A stretch of DNA of 64,000 nt from positions 434,001 to 498,000 of the forward strand of contig NZ_QODK01000003.1 of NCBI RefSeq assembly GCF_003324485.1, written 5' to 3'. The DNA comes from Cohaesibacter intestini. GTDB taxonomy: Bacteria; Pseudomonadota; Alphaproteobacteria; Rhizobiales; Cohaesibacteraceae. The notes under the pieces were generated by a model that did no database searches, was not told the DNA's origin, and saw only the letters and a program-made list of their open reading frames with translations. Of this stretch, positions 27,606 through 38,535 are shown piece by piece (position 1 is the stretch's first letter; the number at the start of each line of letters is the position of its first letter). Position numbers and translations under genes: made by a program.

Positions 27606-28085
27606 TTTGGCTTCCTCATGTCACGATTGGAACGCGGTTCCAATGTCTCAAGCATGGCTTCACGGCGCATCAGGCACAGCTTCACCGTTTCGAGCAGCGG
27701 GGGACCACTCGATTGCGTTTCTCTTCATGTTGCCTGGGGTTACCGGGCGCGGAATATGGTGTTCAGACTTTCGATGGCTTCGCTCATACTCCAGCATTGC
27801 CTTTCGACGTTAGTATATAAGAAGGTTATGGCCGGAAGCAAATTATACCCATTATAGGTCACTTCGAAAAACAATTATATTTCAATTGGTTGACGTGACG
27901 AATGCGCGGTTTGCATCAAACGCATAGCTCACAAATTATCTCTGCGTTCAAATCTTCTCAAAAAGATGTGTGAATTTGGAATTTTATTAGTACGCACAAT
28001 TGCTTACAGATTGACCCAAGGGAAGTTGGTTGATTCTGTCGCAGGAAAACACCTTGCTGCCTTGGGTTTTGCTGGTGCGTTTTCC
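27606..28085. other. pflB upstream region (480 bp)
   Basis: Holds the pflB leader and promoter. A partly AT-rich core (27830-27890) contains two TATAAT-like boxes on the minus strand (about 27842-27858) that could be a -10 element. One TTGAT half-site (minus strand, about 27910) occurs, but no full FNR box (TTGAT-N4-ATCAA) is present. No gene is evident. Confidence 0.4.
27626..27644. promoter_or_regulatory. 19-bp perfect palindrome in the pflB leader
   Basis: ATTGGAAC-GCG-GTTCCAAT (8-bp arms, 3-bp spacer) lies 20 bp upstream of the pflB start, just before the ribosome site. The position suits an operator for a repressor or an mRNA hairpin. The regulator is unknown. Confidence 0.5.
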
Positions 28086-28982
28086 TCAGCCCTGCGTTGC
28101 GTCTGGCGCTTGGTTCTGTACCCGGCCGCGATGCAGCGAATAAAGACCGGCGGCGACAATCAGCGCGGCCCCCAACAGGGTCGACCAGATCGGTAACGTG
28201 CCGAAAATGACAAAGCCGATCGGAATCGACCAGACAATCTGCAAATAGGTATAGGGCTGGATCGCGCTGGCCTCGACCAGCGTCAGGGCCTTGATAACGA
28301 AGAAATGGGCCAATGTGCTGCTCATGCACACACCGGCCAACAGAGGCCAATTGATCACCTCCCAGTCGGGAATATTGGGCAGACCCAAAATCGTGCTCAT
28401 CACCACGCCCACGATGCCCGCATAAAGAAAGGACGTCATGGCATCATCATGGCGACTGACTAGGCGGGTAAACAGCTGGTAGACCGCAAAGGCAGATGTC
28501 GCCGCAAGGCCGATCAGCCCGCCAACGCCCCATATGTTGCCCGTTGGTTGCATGATGATCAGCAAACCGGTCATGCCGACCAGCAGGGCTGTAATCCGTC
28601 GCCAGCCAACCTGTTCCCCAAGGAAGAGCGCGGCCAGCGCCGTCACCATCAGCGGGTGCACCATGATCAGGGTGGTGGTCTCTGCCAGACCGAGGCGCGC
28701 AAAGGTCATGATGATCAGCGCCACTTCGGTAAACAGCAACACGCCCCGCAAGACCTGAATGGCCCGGTGATTGGAGCGCAAAGCGCCCTTGATGCCGCCC
28801 GGTCGGGAGGCTGCCCAGATCAGGGCGACCGTCAGATGAAACCAGTAGCGGGCCATCATGATGAACCAGACCGAGTGATCCACCACCAGCGTTTTCGAGG
28901 CTGCATCACCGCAGGCAAAGATAACGGTGGCAAGGATGGCAAACACTATGCCGGCACGATGCGCTCGGTTGGACGGAACCAT
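28086..28982 (-). CDS. EamA/DMT superfamily transporter
   Basis: An inner-membrane drug/metabolite transporter of 298 residues with ten predicted hydrophobic helices in two EamA repeats (about 10-140 and 155-285). Typical wording is FAILATVIFACGDAASKTLV at the start, and SALLPFTY-like AIQPYTYLQIVWSIPIGFV in the second repeat. Family members export amino acids, metabolites or toxic compounds; the substrate is unknown. It is downstream of the formaldehyde dehydrogenase gene, separated by that gene's terminator, so it is probably expressed independently. Confidence 0.88.
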   Translation of the reverse strand: MVPSNRAHRAGIVFAILATVIFACGDAASKTLVVDHSVWFIMMARYWFHLTVALIWAASRPGGIKGALRSNHRAIQVLRGVLLFTEVALIIMTFARLGLAETTTLIMVHPLMVTALAALFLGEQVGWRRITALLVGMTGLLIIMQPTGNIWGVGGLIGLAATSAFAVYQLFTRLVSRHDDAMTSFLYAGIVGVVMSTILGLPNIPDWEVINWPLLAGVCMSSTLAHFFVIKALTLVEASAIQPYTYLQIVWSIPIGFVIFGTLPIWSTLLGAALIVAAGLYSLHRGRVQNQAPDATQG

Positions 28983-29114
28983 GATGAAAAGCCTTTGGAT
29001 AGAGAAGGGCGTGTGTGCCCGATATGGTCAGTGGCGACCACAAGGATAGGAGTTCCAGTCTTTCACAAACTGGGATCCCAGAAAAGCCTTGCAACAGCTT
29101 CACCCCGAGCTGTG

Positions 29115-29150
29115 AACAGAAAAGCCAGCCCCCTTTCAGGCGCTGGCTTT
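29115..29150 (-). terminator. Terminator of the class III alcohol dehydrogenase gene
   Basis: AAAGCCAGC and GCTGGCTTT form a stem on the minus strand followed by a T-containing tail, 26 bp after the stop codon. Confidence 0.75.
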
Positions 29151-29175
29151 GATTGTGTCTCGAAATGCAGAGCGA

Positions 29176-30402
<1,227 letters not shown>

Positions 30403-30462
30403 AAAGTTTGGGGATAGCAGTCATGAGCAGAATTCATAAATGGCTTGGTCCGGGGCGAGCGG

Positions 30463-31452
30463 TCAGGCGGCATCCTTGAAACGCGCCCGATCATGCGGGG
30501 CAGAAAAGTCGATCTCTGGCCCCATTGGCACCACGCGCGTCGGATTGATCATGTCGTGGCTCGCATAATAGTGGTGCTTGATATGGTCCATCCGAACCGT
30601 CTCTGCGACCCCCGGCACCTGATACAGATCCCGGACATAGTTGGACAGGTTTGGATAGGAACCAATGGTTCTGAGATTGCATTTGAAGTGCCCGACATAG
30701 ACTGGATCAAACCGCAACAAGGTGGTGAACAATCGCCAGTCGGCTTCTGTTGGCTTGGGTCCGTTCAAATAGCGCATGCGCGAGAGCCGGTCCTCAAGCC
30801 AATCAAGGGTTTCGAACAGGGGAACAACGGCCTCTTCATAAGCGGCCTGTTCGGTGGCAAAGCCTGCCTTATATACCCCGTTATTGACCTTGTGATAGAC
30901 CGTCTCGTTGATGGTGTCGATCTCGCTACGCAGATCCTGCGGATAATAGTCCCCCGACTTGGCTCCGAGGCCGTCAAAGGCGGAGTTGAACATCCGGATG
31001 ATCTCGGATGACTCGTTGCTGACGATGGTGCCGGTTTTCTTGTCCCAGAGCACAGGCACGGTTACGCGACCGGTATAGGTCGGGTCCGCAGCAGTATAGA
31101 CCTGATGCATATAGTCTGCATTGTGGATCGGGTCGGGGATCATTCCATCCTGCGGATCAAAGGTCCAGCCATGTTCCACCATGTAGCTGTTGACCACCGA
31201 GACGGAAATCATTTCCTCAAGGCCCTTGAGGGCGCGGAAGATCAGGGTCCGGTGGGCCCATGGACAGGCATAGGAAACATAAAGATGATAGCGCCCGGCC
31301 TCTGCCTTGAAACCGCCGGTTCCGGTCGGGCCTGCGGAGCCATCTGCCGTCACCCAGTTGCGAAAAGCGGCATCCTTGCGGACAAACCGCCCACCGCTTG
31401 ATTTTGTGTCATACCATTGGTCATGCCATTGGCCGTCAATGAGAAGTCCCAT
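30463..31452 (-). CDS. yqjG: Glutathionyl-hydroquinone reductase (Xi-class glutathione transferase)
   Basis: Reduces glutathionyl-hydroquinones to hydroquinones with glutathione, recycling quinones trapped by glutathione. The 329-residue product has the Xi-class signature SYACPWAHR with catalytic Cys63, the same position as in E. coli YqjG, and the all-helical GST C-terminal domain (WLEDRLSRMRYLNGPKPTEADW). The start at 31452 follows AGGAC. It lies about 100 bp downstream of a pirin gene on the same strand, ahead of its own terminator. Pirins can act on quinone-like flavonoids or as redox sensors, so a shared role in quinone stress is plausible. Confidence 0.94.
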   Translation of the reverse strand: MGLLIDGQWHDQWYDTKSSGGRFVRKDAAFRNWVTADGSAGPTGTGGFKAEAGRYHLYVSYACPWAHRTLIFRALKGLEEMISVSVVNSYMVEHGWTFDPQDGMIPDPIHNADYMHQVYTAADPTYTGRVTVPVLWDKKTGTIVSNESSEIIRMFNSAFDGLGAKSGDYYPQDLRSEIDTINETVYHKVNNGVYKAGFATEQAAYEEAVVPLFETLDWLEDRLSRMRYLNGPKPTEADWRLFTTLLRFDPVYVGHFKCNLRTIGSYPNLSNYVRDLYQVPGVAETVRMDHIKHHYYASHDMINPTRVVPMGPEIDFSAPHDRARFKDAA

Positions 31453-31548
31453 TGGAAGTGTCCTTTCTGTGCGCGTCAGGGAGGACGAGGCGAGGAAAGA
31501 AAAGGTGCCTCATCACTCCCGCGCTGCGATTGGTGTCTGTTGATCGCT

Positions 31549-32460
31549 CTAGTGAGCTGGCTTGATGAAGGTGCCATTGCGCAATTCCCGGATCGCCTGA
31601 TGAATCTCTTCTTTGGTATTCATCACGATCGGACCATGCCAGGCCACCGGCTCCTGCAAAGGCGCGCCAGAGATCAGCAGGAAGCGGACCCCTTTCGGAC
31701 CAGCCAGCACTTCCACTTCGTCGCCAGTGCCAAAATGCACAAGGGTGCGGTCGCCGGACATGTCGCGGATATTGACTTCTTCGCCGCGAATTTCCTTCTC
31801 CAGCAAGATGCCCCGTGGTTTGGAAGAATTGTCGAACAGGCCTGCGCCCTCGAACACATAGGCAAAAGCATTGCGATAGGTGTCGATCTTGAAGCGCTTG
31901 CGCACCCCTGCAGGCACGAAAATATCAAGATAGAGCGGATCCGCCGCAATGCCGTCCACGGGACCGCGCTTGCCCCAGAATTCGCCAATAACGATTTTCA
32001 CGCTGGTGCCATCGTCATCGATCACCTGCGGAATTTCTCTCGATTCCACATCCTGATAGCGTGGTGCGGTCATTTTCAGGCTGGCAGGAAGATTGGCCCA
32101 GAGCTGGAAGCCATGCATCTGGCCCTTGGCGTTGCCCTTGGGCATTTCCTGATGCATGATGCCCGAGCCTGCGGTCATCCATTGCACATCACCTGCCCCG
32201 AGGGTGCCATGGTTGCCCAGACTGTCCCCATGCTCCACGGTGCCGTTCAGCACATAGGTGATCGTCTCGATCCCCCGATGTGGGTGCCACGGGAAGCCTT
32301 GAATATAATCTTCGGGCCGTTCATTGCGGAAATCATCAAACAGCAAATAGGGGTCTGCCATTTCCGGATTGTGAAAGCCGAAAGCGCGATGCAGTTTGAC
32401 GCCTGCACCTTCCATCGTCGGAACAGCTTGTGACGTGGAAACAACGGGTCTGATAGACAT
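31549..32460 (-). CDS. Pirin family protein
   Basis: A bicupin iron-binding protein of 303 residues. The N-terminal cupin keeps the four metal ligands at His59, His61, His103 and Glu105 (in HPHRGIET and IMHQEMP), aligning with the ligands of human pirin. Known pirins act as quercetin dioxygenases or redox-sensing regulators; which applies here is not clear. The ATG at 32460 behind GGAGAGAG is preferred over the open frame start at 32487. It precedes the glutathionyl-hydroquinone reductase gene by about 100 bp and may be co-transcribed with it. Confidence 0.92.
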   Translation of the reverse strand: MSIRPVVSTSQAVPTMEGAGVKLHRAFGFHNPEMADPYLLFDDFRNERPEDYIQGFPWHPHRGIETITYVLNGTVEHGDSLGNHGTLGAGDVQWMTAGSGIMHQEMPKGNAKGQMHGFQLWANLPASLKMTAPRYQDVESREIPQVIDDDGTSVKIVIGEFWGKRGPVDGIAADPLYLDIFVPAGVRKRFKIDTYRNAFAYVFEGAGLFDNSSKPRGILLEKEIRGEEVNIRDMSGDRTLVHFGTGDEVEVLAGPKGVRFLLISGAPLQEPVAWHGPIVMNTKEEIHQAIRELRNGTFIKPAH

Positions 32461-32662
32461 GGTCTCTCTCCATCCTCTGTACAGCAAGAATACGGTCGGT
32501 GCGCCGTCTCGGCTTGCCGTTTATGAATGATAGCGCACAGCTGCCCCTTTGTTCGGAATCCGCTGACGCTTGGTTCGTTGTCTCTAAGGTAATTTCTTAA
32601 TGCATGAATTCAACGCCATAAAATTGATCGTTCTAATGAGTTTTAGATCATGATTTGTGGAA

Positions 32663-34153
32663 TTAGGTGCCGCAATAGGTGACATGCGGGCCAAATGTGT
32701 CCGGCGCCGGGCCTTCATAGGCCTCCTGTCCGTCACGCTTGAGAAACGGGTCGGTCACCACCGCCAACAAGGCTTTGAAGTCGCCCAGATCCATCTCTTC
32801 TTCTGCTTTCTCCAGAACCGCTTCGACCAGATGGTTACGCGGAATGTAAAGAGGATTGACGCGATCCATTGCCGCTGCCACGGCTTGAGTATCATCGGTC
32901 TCCGTCGCCAGCCGCTTTTGCCAGCGTTCGAGCCAATCGGCGAGCCTTTGCTGATCATTGAACAGACCGGTGAGCGGTGCGTCATTGCCGCGTAAGGCAT
33001 CGGCCAGCGCCCGGAAGCAACTGGTGAAATCGACACGGCCCGCTGCCATTGCATCAAACAGATGCTTGACCAGGGCATCGTCGCCCTCTTCGATGCGCAA
33101 CAGGCCGATCTTCTGTCCCATGCCGTTCAGCCAGGCCTGTTTGTGATCACGGACAAAATCCGCCAGCACGTCGGTGGCCTGATTGATGGCTTTGTCCTCA
33201 TTGTCAGGGTCTATCAGGGGCACAAGGGTTTCGGCCAGTCTGGTCAGGTTCCAGCGCCCCATTATCGGTTGGTTGCCATAGGCATAGCGCCCGTGATGAT
33301 CGATGGAACTGAAAACGGTATTCAGATCGAAGATATCCATGAAGGCACAGGGACCATAATCGATGGTTTCGCCGGAAACGGTCATGTTGTCCGTGTTCAT
33401 CACCCCATGGATGAAGCCGACTTGCATCCAGCGGGCAATCAGCTCCGCCTGTCGTTTGCTGACCGCCGCCAGAAAGGCGAGATACTTGTCATCCCGGCCC
33501 GCAAGGTTGGGAAAATGACGGGCAATGGCATAGTCGGCCAGCTGCCGCACCTTGTCCCATTCGCTTCGGGCTGCGAAAAACTGGAAGGTGCCGACCCGCA
33601 AATGGCTTGACGCCACCCGGGCAAGAACCGCTCCCGGCTTCAGTCTTTTGCGCAGGATGCGTTCGCCTGTGGTCACCGCTGCAAGGGCGCGGGTGGTGGG
33701 AACGCCAAGGGCATGCATCGCCTCGCCCATCAGATATTCGCGCAAAACCGGTCCCAATGCTGCCTTGCCGTCGCCCCCGCGCGAAAAAGGGGTCGGCCCG
33801 GAGCCTTTGAGATGAATGTCAAACCGTTTGCCCCCCGGCGTGACGACTTCGCCCATCAGCAGCGCACGACCATCCCCCAATTGCGGAGAAAAACCACCAA
33901 ACTGATGCCCCGCATAGGCCTGTGCCAGTGGCGCGGCACCGTCGGGCATGTCGGAGCCCGAGAAATAGGCCGCCAACCGCTCATCCTCGGCATCCAGAGA
34001 CAGACCCAGCTGGGTGGCCAGACTGCTGTTGAAAATCTCAAGCTGCGGATGGACAAATTCCTCCCCTTGCCAAGGCGCATAAAAGCCTTCGAGCTCACGC
34101 GCATAGCTGTTGTCAAACGGAAAGGACAGGGAAGAGGGGGTCATTTCATCCAT
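32663..34153 (-). CDS. selO: Protein adenylyltransferase SelO (YdiU)
   Basis: A pseudokinase-fold enzyme that transfers AMP from ATP to Ser, Thr or Tyr residues of proteins and, in E. coli, affects protein glutathionylation under oxidative stress. The 496-residue chain has the family opening (FDNSYARELEGFYAP), the Gly-rich PTPFSRGGDGKAALG segment, and the catalytic/metal segment GVMNTDNMTVSGETIDYGP. The C-terminal CGT replaces the selenocysteine position found in some homologues. ATGs at 34153 and 34144 are both possible starts; neither has a strong ribosome site. It is divergent from the molybdoenzyme gene. Confidence 0.94.
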   Translation of the reverse strand: MDEMTPSSLSFPFDNSYARELEGFYAPWQGEEFVHPQLEIFNSSLATQLGLSLDAEDERLAAYFSGSDMPDGAAPLAQAYAGHQFGGFSPQLGDGRALLMGEVVTPGGKRFDIHLKGSGPTPFSRGGDGKAALGPVLREYLMGEAMHALGVPTTRALAAVTTGERILRKRLKPGAVLARVASSHLRVGTFQFFAARSEWDKVRQLADYAIARHFPNLAGRDDKYLAFLAAVSKRQAELIARWMQVGFIHGVMNTDNMTVSGETIDYGPCAFMDIFDLNTVFSSIDHHGRYAYGNQPIMGRWNLTRLAETLVPLIDPDNEDKAINQATDVLADFVRDHKQAWLNGMGQKIGLLRIEEGDDALVKHLFDAMAAGRVDFTSCFRALADALRGNDAPLTGLFNDQQRLADWLERWQKRLATETDDTQAVAAAMDRVNPLYIPRNHLVEAVLEKAEEEMDLGDFKALLAVVTDPFLKRDGQEAYEGPAPDTFGPHVTYCGT

Positions 34154-34367
34154 CGGGAACGGCTTTTTCTCGGCTGCTAAGGGTTACTTCTTATATGGGC
34201 AGGATAGAGCCTTATGTCACCCGCGCCAATCAAAATGACCAACGGACGGTGGCTGTTTGGCAGGGAAAGGCAAAAGCGGATTGCCAAGGCAAGGGGACAA
34301 TGCTAGCCATTTGACTTCTTTTCTTCGGATCCGCTTGCTGATCCTGACTTCCAGAAATGAGGCCGAC

Positions 34368-36626
34368 ATGAAATTGACCGCAGCGCATTGGGGTACATAT
34401 GAGATCAAGGGCGACCAGTTGCATCCTGTCAAGGATGACCCGGAACCCTCTCGTATCGGCAAGGGCTGGGTCAGTGCAGCGCGTGACACAAACAGCCGCA
34501 TCCTGCGTCCGGCCATTCGCAAGGGTTGGCTGGAGGGTGACAAGGGCACCAAACGCTGTGATGACGTCTATGTTGAAGTCTCATGGGAGCAGGCCGCCAA
34601 GTTGGTCGCGGGCGAAGTCCGCCGCGTGGTCACTGATCACGGCAATGAGGCCATTTTCGGTGGCTCCTATGGCTGGGCCAGTGCAGGGCGCTTTCATCAT
34701 TCCCAAAGCCAGCTGCGCCGGTTCCTCAATCTCGCAGGTGGCTCAATCACCTCGACCGAAACCTATTCCCACGCTGCAGCCGAAGTGCTGTTTCCCTACA
34801 TCACCGGGCTGACACAGGCCCAGTTTCAGGAACAGACCACCAGCTGGCTGAACCTGATCGAGCATTGCACCCTGCTGGTCGGTTTTGGAGGCATTTCCGG
34901 CCGCACCGGTCAGGTCAGCTCCTCTGGCCTGTCGCGTCACGAAACCGAAAGCTGGATGGCCGCGCTCAAGGGTCGAAAGATCAACATCTCGCCGCAGCAA
35001 AGCGATATGACAAGTGGCGAATGGCTGTCGATCCGCCCGGGCACCGATGTCGCCCTGATGCTGGCTCTGTGCCATACCCTGCTGATCAACGAGTGGCATG
35101 ACGAGGGGTTCCTTGAGCGCTGCACCAGTGGCTGGCCGACCTTCCGCGCCTACCTGTTGGGGGAAGGTGACGGTCAGGCCAAAAGTGCGGATTGGGCCGC
35201 TCCGATTTGTGACATTCCCACAGAACAGATCATCGCGCTCGCCAAGGACATGGCTACCAACCGCACCATGATCAATGTCTCCTTCTCGCTGCAGCGCTCG
35301 GACCATGGGGAACAGGCCCTTTGGGCAGGATGGGCGCTGGCGGCAATGATCGGCCAGATCGGCCAGCCGGGCGGTGGCTTCGGTTTTGGCTATTCCGGTG
35401 TCGGCACCATCGGCCGTCCAACCAAAATCACCCGCTGGCCGTCCCTGTCGCAAGGCAAGAATGCGGTCAAGCGGACGATTCCTGTTGCCCGCATCACCGA
35501 CATGCTGCTCAATCCGGGCGGCGAATATTTCTACAAGGGCCATCCATACCAATATCCCGACATCAAGCTGATCTTCTGGTCCGGCGGCAACCCGTTCCAT
35601 CATCATCAGGATCTGCATCGCCTTCAGAAGGGCTGGCAGAAACCTGACACCGTTGTCGTTTGTGATCACAGCTGGACGGCCACCGCCCGGCGCGCCGATA
35701 TTGTGCTGCCGGCTACGAGCCCACTGGAGCGCACCGACATCATGATGCAAAAGACGGATCCGTCCGTCATTTATATGTCGCCGATGTTTGAACCGCTGGG
35801 GGACGCCAAGGATGACTTCGACATCATGCGGTTGCTGTCTGCCGAAATGGGCTATGAACAAGCCTTCTCTGAGGGCCAAGACGCCGAAGGCTGGCTTCGC
35901 ATTCTATGGGAAAAGGTCCAGAAGCGCTTTGATAAAAACGACTTCGAAGTGCCGGATTTTGAAAGCTTCAAGGCTATGGGCCGCTTCGAGTTGCCCGACC
36001 ATGGCGATGAGGATCGGGTGGCCTTGGCCGACTTTGTCAAAGACCCGGACGCCCATCAACTTGGCACGGAAAGTGGCAAGCTGACCCTGTTCAATGAAAC
36101 CATTGCCGGGTATCGCCTGTCAGATTGTCCGGGCCATCCGAGCTGGATCCAGCCGATCGAAAATCTGACCAACGCGCCAGACGGTGCCTTGCATCTGATT
36201 TCTGCCCAGCCATGGACACGGCTTCACAGCCAGAATGATCGCGGCGCAGAGTCGGTTGGCAGCAAACGCGAGGGGCGTGAAATCTGCTTCCTGCATCCCG
36301 AAACGGCGAAGGAACGCGGCATAAAGGACGGTGGTTTCGTCCGCATTTTCAATGAGCGAGGCGCGACGCTCGCTGCCATTTCTGTGACAGATGGCATGCG
36401 CCGGGATTGCATTTCCCTGCCCACTGGAGCATGGCTCGACATTGCTCAGGTCGATGGTGAAGCCTTGGAAGTGCATGGCAACCCCAATGTGCTGACCATC
36501 GACAAGGGCACGTCCGGTTTGGCACAGGGCAACATTGCCCATACCACGCTGGTCTTTGTCGAAAGCTGGGACAAGCCGTTGCCGCCGCTCAGCATCGACA
36601 AGCCACCGCGTTTTGTTGATGCCTGA
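34368..36626 (+). CDS. bisC: Molybdopterin-dependent oxidoreductase, BisC/TorZ-like
   Basis: A DMSO-reductase-family molybdenum enzyme of 752 residues, best matching biotin/methionine sulfoxide or TMAO reductases. The segment GSYGWASAGRFHHSQSQL supplies the probable Mo-ligating Ser. Later pterin-binding motifs include FWSGGNPFHHHQDL, VVCDHSWTATARRADIVLPA and LHSQNDRGAES. There is no N-terminal [4Fe-4S] cysteine cluster and no twin-arginine signal from the chosen ATG at 34368, so a cytoplasmic BisC-type enzyme is favoured; it would repair oxidised biotin or methionine. The frame is open upstream to 34257 but without family similarity. It precedes dctB by 100 bp with a weak hairpin between. Confidence 0.88.
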   Translation: MKLTAAHWGTYEIKGDQLHPVKDDPEPSRIGKGWVSAARDTNSRILRPAIRKGWLEGDKGTKRCDDVYVEVSWEQAAKLVAGEVRRVVTDHGNEAIFGGSYGWASAGRFHHSQSQLRRFLNLAGGSITSTETYSHAAAEVLFPYITGLTQAQFQEQTTSWLNLIEHCTLLVGFGGISGRTGQVSSSGLSRHETESWMAALKGRKINISPQQSDMTSGEWLSIRPGTDVALMLALCHTLLINEWHDEGFLERCTSGWPTFRAYLLGEGDGQAKSADWAAPICDIPTEQIIALAKDMATNRTMINVSFSLQRSDHGEQALWAGWALAAMIGQIGQPGGGFGFGYSGVGTIGRPTKITRWPSLSQGKNAVKRTIPVARITDMLLNPGGEYFYKGHPYQYPDIKLIFWSGGNPFHHHQDLHRLQKGWQKPDTVVVCDHSWTATARRADIVLPATSPLERTDIMMQKTDPSVIYMSPMFEPLGDAKDDFDIMRLLSAEMGYEQAFSEGQDAEGWLRILWEKVQKRFDKNDFEVPDFESFKAMGRFELPDHGDEDRVALADFVKDPDAHQLGTESGKLTLFNETIAGYRLSDCPGHPSWIQPIENLTNAPDGALHLISAQPWTRLHSQNDRGAESVGSKREGREICFLHPETAKERGIKDGGFVRIFNERGATLAAISVTDGMRRDCISLPTGAWLDIAQVDGEALEVHGNPNVLTIDKGTSGLAQGNIAHTTLVFVESWDKPLPPLSIDKPPRFVDA

Positions 36627-36628
36627 AA

Positions 36629-36660
36629 CTGCCCGCTACCCGTCGGGCAGCCTTTGCTTG
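36629..36660 (+). terminator. Weak terminator after bisC
   Basis: CTGCCCG (36629-36635) pairs with CGGGCAG (36644-36650), followed by a T-containing stretch. It may only attenuate read-through into dctB. Confidence 0.5.
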
Positions 36661-36726
36661 TTTCGAAAAAAGCCAAGATATATAGTCCCTCCAACACTCT
36701 CCAACATCTTGGCTGAAACAATCTAA

Positions 36727-38535
36727 ATGCGCTGGCTGCCCCAAATCTCCGCCCTGTTTGCCGTCTTTGCCATCGCCACCGGCATTTTCTGGGGGTCTTT
36801 TGGCTATTTCCAGTCCGAAGAACAGAGCAAGGCCGAAGGACGTCTGTCGCTTTATCGCTCGTCGCTGATTGCCGAGTTGCAGCGCTTCTCCCATCTGACA
36901 CACATTCTCGCCCGCGACCCTTATGTGGTGGAGATCAGCGCAGGCGGCGATACCGGTTTTCTTAACAATCGTTTCAAGGATTTTGTTGCTGCGACGGGGC
37001 TGGATTCCATCTATCTGATGAATGCCGACGGGGTGACCATCGCCGCGTCCAATGCGGGCACACCGACGAGCTTCGTCGGACAGGTCTATTCCTTCCGGCC
37101 CTACTTTCTCTCTGCCATGAAGGGCGAACAGGGCCACTTTTATGGCATTGGCGCAACCACCGGCCAACCTGGATATTTCCTTGCCGATGCGGTCAAGGAC
37201 GAAGATGGAACCATCCTTGGCGTTCTGGCCATTAAGATTGTCCTCTCCAAGGTGCAGGAGCGGTGGCGCGATGCGGGCGAGAAAATCTTGCTGACCAACC
37301 GTTCCGGCGTGGTTTTGTTGGCCTCTGAACCAGATTGGCGGTTTCGTGTGCTCGACCCGTTGACCGACAAGCAAAAGGAACGCATTCGCCTGTCACGGCA
37401 ATTCCCCGGTCAAGACCTTGAGCCACTGAATTGGCAACAACACCTGCATCCTGAGCCGAGCCGGGCCACCATTGATGGCATGTCCAGCCTTTATTTGTTC
37501 AGCAGCGATCTGCCCCATGACTGGAGCCTGCACTATTTCGCATCCGATGATCGGGCCGTCGCCCGGTCCATGCTTGTCACCGGGTTCGGAATCATGATCG
37601 CGGCGGCAATTCTGATCCTGTTCCAGTTGCAACGGACCCGACGTATTGGCGCAGCGCTGAAACGGTCCGAAGAGGAAGAAGCCCTGCTGCGTCAGGCCAA
37701 TGAACGACTGGCTGTCGAGATCAGCGAACGGCGCACAGCAGAGCAGGCCTTGCAAAAGACGCAGGACGAGCTGGAGCGGGCCAGCCGTCTGGCGGCGTTG
37801 GGGCGGCTCGCCGCGCTCGTGACCCACGAGTTGGGGCAACCCATCGCAGCCATGCGCAATTATGTTGCCGCCGCAGAAATCAGTGGAACCTCCAATCTGT
37901 CTTCCACCCTGTCGACACGGATTGGCGGTTTGGTCGACCGGATGGAGGATATCACGCGGCAATTGAAGTTCTTTGCCCGGACGGATGAAGAGAATTTCGA
38001 GGATGTCGATTTGCGTGACGCAATGCAGATTTCCCTTGGTCTGGTGGAACCCAACCTCAAGGAAAGCGGCGTTCTGGTGCACTTCTCACCACCGGTTGAG
38101 CCGATCCTTGTGCGCGGCAGTCGGTTTCGCCTTGAGCAGACCATGACCAACCTTCTGCGCAACGCGATTGATGCGTGCGAGGAGGTTGATGATCCAACAA
38201 TGACAATTGCAATGGGCCGAACGCGGCACACGGTCTGGTTCGAAATCATCGACAATGGCCACGGGCTTGGCGGCACAAGCCTTAAGGAATTGCAGGAGCC
38301 TTTCGTTACAACGCGCGAAAGTGGACGCGGTATGGGTTTGGGGCTGGCCATTTCCGCAGGCATCGTCAATGATCATGATGGCCAGATGTCCGCTTGGGAT
38401 CGACCTGAGGGTGGGGCGGTGTTCCGGGTGGAACTGCATGCGCTCGAGACCGCTTGGCCGATCAAGGACGACCGGGCGGTTGGAGCCTTGCAAGAACACC
38501 CGTCAGACGAAGTGGGAGAAGACAGGGACGCATGA
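36727..38535 (+). CDS. dctB: DctB-type sensor histidine kinase for C4-dicarboxylates
   Basis: A membrane sensor of 602 residues. A first membrane helix (about residues 5-24) and a second (about 284-303) flank a periplasmic double-Cache sensor. Then come a coiled-coil linker (about 308-355), the phosphoacceptor His367 in VTHELGQPIAAM (the DctB-type H box), and the ATPase with N box RNAIDACE, DNGHGLG and GRGMGLGLAIS. By family it senses C4-dicarboxylates or related acids and phosphorylates DctD. It overlaps dctD by 4 bp (ATGA), implying translational coupling. The adjacent TRAP transporter is the evident target. Confidence 0.93.
   Translation: MRWLPQISALFAVFAIATGIFWGSFGYFQSEEQSKAEGRLSLYRSSLIAELQRFSHLTHILARDPYVVEISAGGDTGFLNNRFKDFVAATGLDSIYLMNADGVTIAASNAGTPTSFVGQVYSFRPYFLSAMKGEQGHFYGIGATTGQPGYFLADAVKDEDGTILGVLAIKIVLSKVQERWRDAGEKILLTNRSGVVLLASEPDWRFRVLDPLTDKQKERIRLSRQFPGQDLEPLNWQQHLHPEPSRATIDGMSSLYLFSSDLPHDWSLHYFASDDRAVARSMLVTGFGIMIAAAILILFQLQRTRRIGAALKRSEEEEALLRQANERLAVEISERRTAEQALQKTQDELERASRLAALGRLAALVTHELGQPIAAMRNYVAAAEISGTSNLSSTLSTRIGGLVDRMEDITRQLKFFARTDEENFEDVDLRDAMQISLGLVEPNLKESGVLVHFSPPVEPILVRGSRFRLEQTMTNLLRNAIDACEEVDDPTMTIAMGRTRHTVWFEIIDNGHGLGGTSLKELQEPFVTTRESGRGMGLGLAISAGIVNDHDGQMSAWDRPEGGAVFRVELHALETAWPIKDDRAVGALQEHPSDEVGEDRDA

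Noticed and set aside
26076-27857. 593-residue open frame antisense to pflB
   Set aside because: It mirrors a highly conserved gene in the opposite frame, has no recognisable domain and no ribosome site. An artefact of codon bias.
27606-28085. FNR box for pflB
   Set aside because: One TTGAT half-site only; no TTGAT-N4-ATCAA in the region.
32461-32540. Possible LmrA/YxaF-type operator upstream of the pirin gene
   Set aside because: Only a single CGGTC half-site is present (about 32493), not a dyad. Such regulators are known beside pirin-like genes, but the sequence does not support it here.
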